Positions 25,114 to 36,600 of a stretch of DNA of 64,000 bases are shown here, one piece after another. Made by a program: the position numbers and the translations under genes. Source of the stretch: Oreocharis arfaki (taxonomy: Eukaryota > Chordata > Aves > Passeriformes > Paramythiidae); assembly GCA_013398015.1 (NCBI GenBank), contig VZRR01003270.1, positions 62,001 through 126,000 on the forward strand. The letters are read 5' to 3'. Within the stretch, counting starts at the first letter, position 1; every line of letters begins with the position of its first letter. The notes under the pieces were generated by a model that saw only the letters and a program-made list of their open reading frames with translations, was not told the origin of the DNA and ran no database searches.

Positions 25114-25685
25114 TGTCCTGGTTTCAGCTAGGCTAGAGTTAATTTCTTCTCAGTAGCTGTTAGAGTGCTGTGCTTTGAATTCCTAATGAGAATGGTTTCG
25201 ATAACACACTGATGTTTCGGTTTTTTGCTAAGTTGTGTTTATCCTAAGTCGAGGGCTTTTTTCCTTGTCTGATGCTCTGCCAGTGAGGAGGAGAACAAAG
25301 GAAATTGGGAGGGAGCATAGCTGGGACAGGTGACCTGAGCTGACCAAAGGGACATTCTACACCACAGAACATCATGCCCAGTATATAGACTGTGGGGAGT
25401 TACCCACAAGGGGGACCAGTCTGGGTTTGGAAAGAGGGGTTTGGCATGGGTCAGTGGGTGGTGAGCAGTTGTATCACGCATTGCTTGTTTTTCCCTTTTT
25501 ATTCTTATTATCATCATCACTTACCATTATGATTGTATTTATTTTCAATTATTAAGCTGTTCTTATCTCAAACTGCAAGTTTTACTTTGATTCTCCTCCT
25601 CATTCCACCGGGGTGGAGCAGTGAGAGGGAGATTGGGTGAGCAGCTGTGTGGGGCTTAATTTCCAGCTGGGCTTAAACCACAACA
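25114..25685 (+). mobile_element. Solo LTR of an avian endogenous retrovirus
   Basis: About 572 bases beginning TGTCCTGGTTTCAGC and ending ACCACAACA, the TG...CA termini of an LTR. Internal features include CAGTATATAGACTG (TATA-like, about 25380) and an AT-rich tract before TTAAGCTGTTCTTATCTC. The sequence matches from memory a common avian LTR family. Flanks are CAGGT (25109-25113) and CAGAT (25686-25690), a 5-base target duplication with one change. There is no internal viral coding sequence beside it, so it is a solo LTR left by recombination. Confidence 0.85.
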
Positions 25686-27524
25686 CAGATGAACTGCTTG
25701 TGTGCCTCTGCTCTAATCCACAGGTCAGGACAGGGAAGGAAAAGGATCATGAAAAACAAACTTCTTTTTTAAAAAAAAAAGTTCTTTTCTCCTCTCAAAT
25801 TAATTCTCAGAAAAATGCTTCAGTACTGTACAGAGACCCTTGGTGCTGTTTCAATACTCTTTCATTTTCTGCTGGGTATGACAGTGTCAGATGGTATCAG
25901 TTTTGGGAGCAGTTTCTGACATCCAAGCACTTCTTAATGTGAACTTTGCTGAAACCATTTCTGTTCACAGGTGTCTCTGGACAGACTTCACAATAATTTT
26001 CTCATTTTGGGTATAATACAGTGAAATATTCTACCTCATAACACCCATCCTTCAGCTTGTAAGTACTTCCTCAATACCCAGGTGATAATTAAACAGTATC
26101 ACTTTCAGCTAGAACTTACTGAAATCCTGGAAATTAAGGAATGCTTTATCAGATGAAGTTTAATTGTTGTAGTTTTACTCACTAGCAGCATTAAAGAGCA
26201 TTCATTGTATCCTGCCTAACCTAGGCAAATGCAGTGGCAGACTCTGTGATCTGAAGGTGTCTGCTGTATGGCCTTGTCTCTTCCCTACCCTGTCTATGGG
26301 ATAGTCCTATAACAAAGTTGTTGTTTGGTGTCTCTTTTATCAGTCATTCCTTCCACCATACAAGGCTCCATGAACACTAACCATGCTTTCACAAGAAGCT
26401 TTGCATCACAGCACATTTCTGGTGATAATTACTCCATTACCTGTTCCATCAGCCTCTTCTTTTAGTCACTGTTTCCAGGACTAAGACAATTTCCAGAGAG
26501 CTGCATCTTCTCTTACCCCAATGCTCCCATGCTGAGTGTTTAAGTTGGACATGGTGCCAGGGCTACTGATAATGCTGATTTGTTTTGTTAAATGGCTGCC
26601 CTGTTTCACTTCTGAGTTCAATGTACTCCCATAAAGGCTGAAGCAACTAATACAGAAAATGGCAAATCTCCAAAAGCTTCGGGGTTCTGTTGGCAATAAT
26701 GTGCTCTATGAATTTTCCAAAAGAAGGTGCAGCCTAGTGAAGGTCTGCTAAATGCAGTTTAAAGCTCAGATACAACAGTAAGTTAGGCAAACTATGGCCT
26801 GAGTTGGAGATCTGGCAACATGCCCATTCCACCAGCAGAAGTAATTTTCATTTGAGATAACAATGGAGACGCATACACGTGATGCTGTTCCAAAGCCAAA
26901 AACGTTTCCTGCAAAGTTTTAAACCTGCACAGACTTCCCAACCTACTCATGCTCCAGAGAAAGAGTCTCAATCCACAAATTCCCCAGCACTGGAGATGGG
27001 AAGCTCCCATTCAAACAGCCCGTTTCCCTTTCAGAAGCCTGTCAGCCATTCAGTACCTGTTCCATTATTCTGTTTAGCCTAGTTTTCAATACCACAAGCT
27101 ATTGTGGCTCCTGTCACTTCCCTTGAATGACAGGCTAACAGCTCTCAGCTCCCACACTCGATGCAAGATGCAGCCATTTCATTCAAGATAAAAAGAGAAA
27201 GCAGGGTGTCCTACCTGCAGCAATTCCCATCTTCCCGTCCACAGACACAGACACAGCCGTGCTCACTGTCACCACTTTTGGCAGGCCACCTCCCTCTGTC
27301 AAGGCACAAACACAGCAGGCTTGGTTAGCTTACCCCCAGAAAGGAGTAAAACACAGCAGGACAAGCTTGCCCACACATTTTCCCATGCAGGACATATGCC
27401 TCAACTCTGAAACACCCCAGAATTTAGAGAGCTGCATCTTTCAAGACACATAAGCAGCCTAATGGGCTATATTTTATTTTTTTCTTCTCTCTGGCTCATG
27501 ATAGAAGTAGCCTCCTCAGCATAA
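25686..27524. other. Intron, nothing recognised
   Basis: AT-rich CACNA2D4 intron sequence between the solo LTR and a CR1 copy. No exon, RNA gene or clear repeat is recognised. Confidence 0.6.
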
Positions 27525-27659
27525 AGGAGGTGTCCAAGGATGGATGGGGCTTCAAGCAACCTGGGCTCATGGAAGACATTCCTGCCCATGGCAAGGGGCG
27601 TGGAACTAACTGACCTTTAAGGTCCCTCTCAGCCCCAAACGTTCCATGATTCTGTGATA
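27525..27659 (+). mobile_element. CR1 LINE 3' end
   Basis: Contains the CR1 tail phrases GGATGGGGCTTCAAGCAACC, CTGACCTTTAAGGTCCCT and the terminal CCATGATTCTGTGAT. It is a 5'-truncated copy in plus orientation, typical of bird CR1 insertions, and lacks a poly(A) tail. Confidence 0.9.
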
Positions 27660-30521
27660 AAATGTAAAGGATTGGCCTCCTCGATTTGGGGCATGTAGAG
27701 CTTCTCTTAGGCCAGGGAGCCGTTCTGCTCAATGCACCATCTGAACTCTGGAGACAGGGGAGAAGCAAGGCAGGTAATTCCAACACCACTTGCACAGCAA
27801 GGGCCAGGCTTATGTCTAACTCTTACCCAAGCCAGGCCAGCACCACAAACTGCAGACACAGCACTTCCAGGTGCTTCCAGAGTGCACACTATTTGAGGAA
27901 CAAAGCCTCCTGGGACTTTACTGCCTAAACTCTCTTATGCCCCAGGGTCTCCCAATTATCCTTGAGCTGCTGCTTTAAGCATCCTGTGACACATCTGCCA
28001 GCCCTGTGCAGATCTCTTATCCCACGGGGCATTTAAAATCACAGGGCTGGATAGGCTCAAGCAACTGAACCCCACCTCCCTTTGTCGGTGCAGTTGTTTC
28101 AGCCTGCAACTGTCCATGTGGCAGATTCCATTTCTGCATTTTGTTAAAAGTGATTAGATTAGCTTCAGCTGGGGCACCTCTTTGGGAACTGCCAGGGGAC
28201 AGTTTGAAGGGCAGTCTGATCGATGTACTCTGCACCTGGTTCCCTCCTCACGTGCCCTATGGAAATCTCTTGCTTAGACAGATGGGTCAGGGATTCTTCC
28301 CTTCCCCACAACTCCAGCATTTGTTACCACTTTCCACTTCTGCCTTCACCGTTCTAGGTGTGCCCAGAGCACAATTCAGTGCCTACCACAGTTCAGCCTG
28401 CAGGCTCTCACCATTTTGGTTTTGTTTTTTGATCAAAGCCAGATTAACCTGCTCAAGTGTGTCAAAAGTAGTAAAACCCTTGCAAAACAAATACTCAGCT
28501 CACATGCCTTGGGCATGATGCTGCCTTTATGGTGAACCCCAAACGTCTTGTTCTAGGATGGGACAAAGAAGCAAAATACACTCTAGAAAAAAAATCTACC
28601 CAACACATGAGAAATCTGGGTTGTAAGAACAGTACTACTTGACATGCAGAGGCTTCCCTGCTGGCCTTTTATTTCTGGGACTTCTGGACACTGGAAGGAG
28701 GTGCTGTTGACCTGCAGTCATTTCCTGCTGGTTTCCTCCTCAACAGAGAGCTCTCAGGGGTTTTCCTTCTTAGATGATTAGAAGTCCATCTGCCATGAAA
28801 ACCTCCTGAAGCAGCAGGGGACTTGTGGAAAACATGAAAAGGGGACTTCAGCATCTGATAAAATTTAATAAGAAACTGGGTGGCCTATTTTGGCTAAAAT
28901 GTGGGGCAGCCCTGCCTTCATCAGATGTCAAGGAAGGCCCTGGACTCCGCTTTACAGCGAACCTGTCTCAGAAGCACTGGGTAGTATTTCCTGACTCTTT
29001 CCAGGCATCTTGTGTGATGCCATGGATCACAGCCTCTCTAAGCCCAGCTGCTCATCCCTAAAGAGACTAATAATCTCCCTTAGAGTCTAGGGTACAAGGT
29101 CTTCAGGGCCAAGTGCAACTTCTTACAACGTGCCTGCAGGGTTTCCAGGTGAATGGGGTTCTGGACTTGACTGAAGCTTCTGACCACTGGCCACGTAAAA
29201 CAAAGAATAGTGTCTTGTCTTCTGGCTTCATCCCAAACTAGCTGTGACTTCTAAGAAGGCCACAGCAAGCCACAACCCCAATGCTTAGGCAGCAGTGACT
29301 CCTGTGGCCTGGGTAATGGCTGCCCTAGGAAGTCCCACAGGGTGTCACTGCCTGGCTTTCCAAGCCACGCTCTATTCCAAAGAGCAGATGCCATGGCTTG
29401 CAGGGGAGTGAAAGGTCCCTCCTGCCATCTCTTCCCCTCTCTCCACACTTGCCTTTTAAGTGAGATGTAAGTGTGTTGGGCAGAGAGAGGCTTTTGTAGG
29501 TTTCAAGTGTTTTCTCTTTCCATCCTGGTTCATCTCTTGCCTCCCAGGCTGGTTTTCTTCTCTTTGCTACTTGCTTTCCCACCCACCAGACTCCCACCAC
29601 TGTGCCACAAAAAGCTTTAACAGCTACAGTGCCGAGCTCTGGGACAGAGATGGAGAGCTAGGGGCCAGGGAGGAGCACAGAGGGGATTTCTGCCTTCTGT
29701 GGAGGAGTCTCACATGAATATTTTGTTTGGTTTGTTTCTTTTTAGGCTCTTCTGCTCTCTTCCAGCCTTTGAGAAGGTCCTGGCTTGCCCTGCACACTCA
29801 CAGGAACCAACACCCTAAGCAAGAGATATTGAAAAGCCACTCATTGCTTTCCTCTAGAGTTTGAACTTCTTTGCCGAGCAAGAGATGCCACATTCTAGTA
29901 TCAGGATTGGAAGGACGCAGGGCTCCAACGCTATGGAAAAGCCTTCCCCTCCACCATCGTCCATAACAAGCCCATCCTTTCCTGTCATGGAAAGTGGTGA
30001 TGGAAAAAATGACACCTTCTAAACTTAGACTTCCTGACTGTTTGCTGGTCCCTGACCAGTGCCAGCTGTTACTGTCATCCAGCAGGGTTGATGTTGTTCC
30101 CTCCAAGCCTGGCCACAGCTACGTGTGTCATTCCTTCTGCAACACCTTTCCTGTTCCCTTCTCATGTTTTGTGTGTTTTCCAGCCCCACAAGTACCTTGT
30201 GTTCCCCCAGCTCCCGCCTCCCTAAACCTTTCCATCTACTCAAGCTCTGCATTTCCATTTCCATCGTTCCCCTCCTCTGCAGCCCTGCGTTTCTCATTCC
30301 TGACTGCCTTCCCCACACCTTGTAGCTCCATCCTTCCACTGGGATCAGTATCTTGGCCGTGACTTCTCTGTCCCTACACTGGTGCGAAGGTAACGCCAAG
30401 AGGGCAGGTCTCGGCACTTCCCTGGAAGCGATAACGGGATCGGGATGGGCATGCTGTGGGATGCAAGGTGTGAAAAGCTTTTCTTCTCCTTCCCTCTGCT
30501 CTGTGCTCAGGCTGGCGTTAC
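27660..30521. other. CACNA2D4 intron adjoining window exon 16
   Basis: No exon or repeat is recognised. The next exon in gene sense, expected to encode the VTASTAV segment, was looked for here and not seen. The frame at 30025-30708 on the minus strand contains exon 16 and reads through into intron. Confidence 0.6.
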
Positions 30522-30649
30522 CTGAATCATCTTCTGAGACAATGCTGTAGATGAAGCTCCCGGGGGGATGCTCGGCCGCCCTGCGGTACCACAGAGGGAA
30601 GTGGTCCATAGTGAACATACTTTCCTTGTCCTTCTGCGTCAGGAATTTC
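30522..30649 (-). CDS. CACNA2D4: CACNA2D4 window exon 16 (last exon in window)
   Basis: 128 bases, enters in phase 2 and leaves in phase 1: completes lysine, then KFLTQKDKESMFTMDHFPLW, YRRAAEHPPGSFIYSIVSED, DS plus one base. The acceptor is ttttctcccggcag and the donor is TTCAG|GTAACGC. HFPLWYRRAAE is a family signature. Downstream exons in gene sense (VTAST, RKFW, DNNGFIL, YDYQAMC and the C-terminus) were searched for by eye down to position 1 and not seen. Confidence 0.96.
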
Positions 30650-33600
30650 CTGCCGGGAGAAAACACGTTGTTCACGGTGTGGAGGAGCGGCAGCCCTCCC
30701 CGGGGCAACGCAGCGGGACGCCTGCGGCCGGGTGCAGCGCCTGCACCTCATCCCCTGGGGCTTTCCCGTGGGCGAGGGCAGCCGGCGTCCCCCGGTGTCC
30801 CCCGGTGNTTGGCCCGGCCCAGGCCCGCGGCGGCGGCCCCGGGGCGGGCGGTGGGGCCGGGCCCTGAGGGCCGGGCAGGGGAACCGGGCGGCACGGAAGG
30901 GTTACCGGGCGGCACGGAAGGGTTACCGGGCGGCATGGAAGGGTTACCGGGCAGAGGGGAACCGGCGGCACGGAAGGGTTACCGGGCGGCACGGAAGGGT
31001 TACCGGGCGGCACGGAAGGGTTACCGGGCGGCACGGAAGGGTTACCGGGCAGCACACCCCGCGAGGAGCAGGGGCAGCGCCCGAGTGCGGACGGGGCGCG
31101 GCAGGTGTGAGCAGGGGGGCGAGGGAGGCACAGGTGCGGCTGGCTTGTGGCCATTAGTTACTGCCAAGGGAGCGGGTGAGGAAAGGGGATTAGGCAGTCT
31201 CCTACAAAAACAAACAGCCCACCCCAAACACAAGGTTATGCAGCTGTGGGTAAATCCCGATTCTCCTCAGGAGATGCTCTCTCTGAGCAGAGACCTCATA
31301 GCAACCTTCCAGCATCCGAAGGGGGCCTACTGGGAAGCTGGAGAGGGAATCTCTTAGGAACTGTAGAGGCAGAGCAAGGAGGAGTGGGTACAAACTGAAA
31401 GAGGGGAAATTTAGGTAAGATGCTGGGAAGAATTTTTTTTTACTGTGAGGGTGGCGAGAAGCTGGAACAGGTTGCTGGAGGAGGTTGTGGATGCCCCAAC
31501 CCTGGCCGTGTTCAAGGCTGGATAAGTCCTTGAGCAACCCAGGCTAGTGGGACGTGTCCCTCCCCATGGCACAGCGGGTTGGGAATAGGTTGAAGTCCAT
31601 TCCAATCCCATAATAAATTCTATGATTCTGTGATTCCTAGAGATGCAGGGACCGAAGTGTTGGAGAAAAGGGGTGCTTCCAAAGGTAAGAGGATGTGTCC
31701 TGGGAGCATGGCAAGACAGGCAGTGGCTGCTCAGGAGAGACCTCATGAAAATCAGGTCATTTGCTTCCCTGGAGGTTCATACAGCTTGTCTGGCAAATCC
31801 CTTTGTTTTCAGGCTCTTGTTTTGCTGTGTATTTTGACATAATGATAATTCCTCATTTATGATTCTTTCCTTGCAGGGGATTCCAGAAGCTCCTCCTGTG
31901 GGATGTGTGGGGGTCTGTCTCTGCAGTGTGATGACTGTGACTGTTTGAAGCATTGAACACTGTTCCTGATGAGCAGTGGGGAATCAGGAATCATCTTAGC
32001 TTCCTGCAGCACACAGCATTCCTCCCTTGTTGCCAGAGACTGCTACTCTGAATGGTTCGGTCTCAAACTTCATTTGAAACAGTCTCAGACTGCTTCAAAC
32101 ACATGTAGAATGTCACCTTTCAGGCACAGCAGAGCTTGAATGTAGGACTCGTGTTTGGGGAACTTGGGGACAGTGAAACAGCTGCCAAGAAGCAAATGAC
32201 CACCACCCACACGGTCCCTTTCTGTTCCATCTGCTGCTGTGCCTCTGTGACCTGTCCTTTCTTACAGCAGCACGCACCAGCCTGCGCACTCAAAATGCAG
32301 CAGAATGCAAACTACCCTTTCCACGTCAAAACCCTTCACTGCACACACACTCCTGCCTTGAGGGAGAGGACAAGAGAACGAATCGGATGTGGCAGATGCC
32401 AGTCACATCGCTTAACGCCTCACTGCAAGGCACTGGGATGCTGCTGCGGCGTGGGCAGCGCAAGGGGCAGAACAGAATAAATCTGCAGGAGGAACTGAGA
32501 CAGAAAGATCAAACATAGCCAAGCTGGAATGTCGCTGGGGCACTGGAGTGCAGAGCCTTTGCACTGCGAAATGGTCCTGGGGGTATGTAGTAACTGTGGG
32601 CATTTTCTGTGTCAGCTGACTGAAGTCAGGGAATGGTTGAAGGTTTTCATTTAAATGAATGCACTTTGGAAGAGTATTTTAAGAAAAACTCAAAAGGACC
32701 AGAGGAAGACGAAGGCCCCTTACCCTGACTCTGTGAATCAGCATCAATGCCGTTAAGGTGTTGCTTCTTTCCATTCTGTTTCTGTCTCCCCCAAAACATT
32801 TCTAAGGCTGGTGGTGATTTCATGCTGCCCCTTCAGAGACACTGACAGAAAGCCCTTAATGCAGTTTAGGGACTTACTTGTTGGAAATTTTCTCCGAGCC
32901 CACATACAGGGCACTCCTCATGAGCCCAGCCCGAGTGCCCAGAAACGCCATCTCAACACCTGCCTCGGTGTCCCTGTGGAACAGAAACACACAGGCAGAA
33001 GCAAACAGTTCTGAGAGGAACAGCCATGATCCCTGCCCCAGGGTGAGGGCCTTTCAACTTGAAGCCGCATCTGGAGACCTGGTCCCAAGTTCATTTGCAA
33101 TATAACCCACCTACACCAGGAGTGATACTGGCTCCTCCCTGCTAATGGCAACAGGTTGTTACTGGCTGACAACTGACAGGTTTAAGACTTGTGCTCAGAT
33201 TTAAACCTTAGAAGCCTGCTTATTTCCTTCTCTTTTAATCAGACCATAAGCTCCTCTGCCCCTGCTAACCCTGCTCCAGGCGACTCTCCCTCGCTGGAAA
33301 TGCAGGAGAGGAACGGCAGAGAGAGACTGGCTGGATCAGGGATGCAGAGAATCCAGGGTAGCAGAATATGCCTGTGGAGGGTGTGTTGGTGTAGCTGTTT
33401 AAAGCTGTGCTGATAATTGGGTGTCCTAGCAGGATTGTCACTGGCTCAGCCTCTGTCAGTGTAGGGATACAAGGAACTGAAACGGGAACAGGAGTCCAGT
33501 GGCCGTGTGTATCTGTAAGTAACACGCTGTCTGCTGCTGGAAGATCTGTGTGACATGACACAAGACACCACAAGCAACAGGTGCCTCGCTGGAAATAATA

Positions 33601-36600
33601 AAATAGAAAGTTGTTTACTGAAGCCAGCCTGTGCACTACCTCCCTGAGGTTCAATCTGAAGGCACTGCCAATAGAGACAAGAACAAACTCCATTTTCTCC
33701 ACTAGAAAAACTCCCACTAAACTGAAGACTCTCCCAAGGAAGCCCAGCATACTGGAGTTTGCTCCTGAGAGACACTTTCCAAGTAATTTCTAAAGCTATT
33801 GAGCTATTTCTACAGTTTCTTGTATGCTGTGCAAAAGTTTTGACTGTTTCAGGCACTGAATAAACCCATAGCATCTGGAGATGCATCTTCAGTGATGTTC
33901 TATCCATATTTATTTCTCCTACACTTACAAGGACATGTTGAGGGCTAGCGTTGTCCAGTAGGCCTCCATGGGGGCAGTGACCACTGCATCAAACAGCACT
34001 TCCTGGACCAACTCCTCATCACCTAAGGAGAGAAAGGAAGAACAAAAATCAGGAGAGAAAGACATGTTTCTGCCTAGATGTTTTAGCCAGTCTCTTGGTA
34101 AGGAGCATCTGCCTGTCCAGGACAGTAGATCAGTGTGGCACAAAAAAGAGGCCTCCTGTTACAGGGCAGAGAAGGGTCCTAACACCCTGGGTGGTGGAAA
34201 GCACAGGAGCTGATGTTACAGCCAAGATCACAGAATTACAGAACCAGTGAGGCTGGGAAACTCCTCTGAGATCATTGAGTCCAACCTATGACCAAACACC
34301 ACTGTGTCAACCAGACCCTGGCACTGAGTGCCACATCCAGGCTCTCCTTAAACACCTCCAGGGACAGTGACTCCTCCACCTCCCTGGGCAGCCATTCCAA
34401 TAACTAATCACCCTTTCTGTGAAGAATTTCTTCCTAATGTCCAAAATCACCAGACCAGTTCCCCTCCAAACTCTGTGGAAGGGAGGTGCACAAACAATTG
34501 TGGGCAAGTGAGGGGCTTTCAAATGAAGTTATTCCTTAGACCTTCACTTGACTCTTTTATTGAACAGGCTGTCCTCAGCCATTGCCTCAAATCACTGCCT
34601 TGAGCTTTCTTCTGGGTATCCTGTAGAGAGGATACCTGCTACCACCTTCCACTCAAGTAGCTTCCTTCAAAACCACTAGTGACTTTTTTATGACCTCTAC
34701 TCTGTCCCTTTGCTCACTGGCTTCTCTGTTATCCCTCCTTCCTTCCTGTGAGTCACAAAACGTCGTCCTGTCCTGGTTTTCACCAGATGCTCAATCCAGT
34801 CCAGGCTATGACTCTAATCCACTTTGGACTGGAGCTAAGAAGCGATTAGGAAACTTCAAGGTATCATCATGTTCCAAGTGACGTGCCCCAGAACCCCATT
34901 TCTTTGACCTGCTTCGTTTCTGTATTGCCCTGCTTGCACTAATCTGTGAGAACAAGGTGACCATCACGCTGCAGAAATGCCCCTTTCATGCTGTTCTAGA
35001 TGGAGCCACCCCACCACTGCCAGCGTTTCTGGCACTGAAACTTTCTGGGTTGATGTTCCAGGTGCCCCTTAATGTTTTATCTCAACTTCTCCTAAATTTC
35101 TTTGTCACAGATCTCAGGATCCTTCTCTTCATAGCTGTTGTTATTCAAGCCTCAAAATCAGAGCCCACAGTGAGATCTTTCCCTCTTCAGGCCCCCCACG
35201 TCTAGGATGTGTTCAAATCATATTTGTTTTTCCTCCACAGCACTTCCAAGACTGCAGATTTCTCACAGTCAGCTCTCCTAAAACCTTCCTCCTCCCTGGC
35301 CTCTTCAAGTCATATATCTCCTCTTTCCAGCCTACTCCAAGGACAGCCAGGAGGGGTCTGGTCACATTGTGCAGGAGAAGAAGAATTACTGGATTACAGT
35401 TGACTTTACTTTTAAGAGATTCCCATCCTTGTGCCAAAGGTTTGTGCCTCTCAGGTGCAGCATTTCAGGCAAAAGCTTGTACTTGGCACAACTAAGGGGG
35501 CTGAAGGAAATCCTAAAACCAAATTGCTGTAAGTAATTCCTGTGCACAGCTGCCCATCTCTGCCCCCTGACAGAGATCCCACTCTTCAGTGGGGCTGTAT
35601 CAGCTGCAGGAGAATGGGGCCTGGTGCAAGCGACGAGCAGCAGGGGGAGCAGGAAAGATGATAATCCTGCAACCATTTTTCTCTCCTGGATCAGTTACCT
35701 GCTGTGTTTGGAAAACAAAATTAATAATCCTTGTTCTGAAAGAACCCCTCTCTCTAGAGGGCACCGTGAGCCCTTGGAGGATGATGCCTGGGATCCTGGG
35801 AAACTGAGTCATCTCAGCAGTTTTCCTGGCTTCTCCTGCCGTTGCCCCCTCTAGCCCAGTCTGTCTGTCTTAAACCTGGTGTGCAGCCCCTGCCAAGCTC
35901 CATTCAAGCCTTCCACTTCCCAATATTTCCTATGTTGAGACTTCCAATAAGATTGAGTTATGTGTCAGCTTGGAAATGGAAAAAAATCCTCTCGTGGAGA
36001 CAAGGAGGTGGATCCTCAGCTCATTTCCACTTGTGAATTAATGTGGGCTTGAGTTCAGTCCTGCCTGTGTGAGCAAATGCCACAGGAGTTCAGTCTGACA
36101 CAAATCAGTTTGTCACAGTCCCCCCTCCCTTGGGATGGGTACAGGAAGACCCAGCAGGGCCTGGAACTCACATTCCAGGTCAGGCTCCTCTCCAGTGAGG
36201 AAACGGATGACAGCCTCCAGCTGGCTGAGCTTTCGGTGGTCGGGATCGATGTCAGTGATGCAGTAAATCCTGGTGGGAAGGGGAGAAGAAACCCAAAAGG
36301 GCAAAGAGAAACCACAGTCAAAACAAATGCTCCTGGAAGATAATAACTGCAAAAAGAAACTCAGCGAGAAACCTTGGTCTGCAAAGCCTTTACCACTGCT
36401 GCATGTTGTGCCCACTCCAAATCTAACAATGTGGCTGCAAGTCAAACCCTACCACTTAAACAAACACCGATTAACCTGACTGCTGTGCTTAGTGGGGCTG
36501 CTGTGTTCTCCAGCATAAGCTCACCATGCCACAGAGCTGTTCCAAATCCTGCCAGCAGTTTCCTGTGTTATGCTGTGTAAGATGTGTACGTGTGCCTGTA

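Noticed and set aside
9531..30521. Remaining 3' exons of CACNA2D4
   Set aside because: I looked for reverse-complement coding of DNNGFIL, YDYQAMC, CDTEYP and FHPEENA signatures and saw none. They most likely lie below position 1.
30551..31357. Long plus-strand open frame of 268 codons with a PGGTEGL periodic repeat, plus long antisense frames
   Set aside because: The 21-bp minisatellite has a unit divisible by three without stops, so long frames arise on both strands automatically. The frame also crosses an N and an exon of CACNA2D4 on the other strand.
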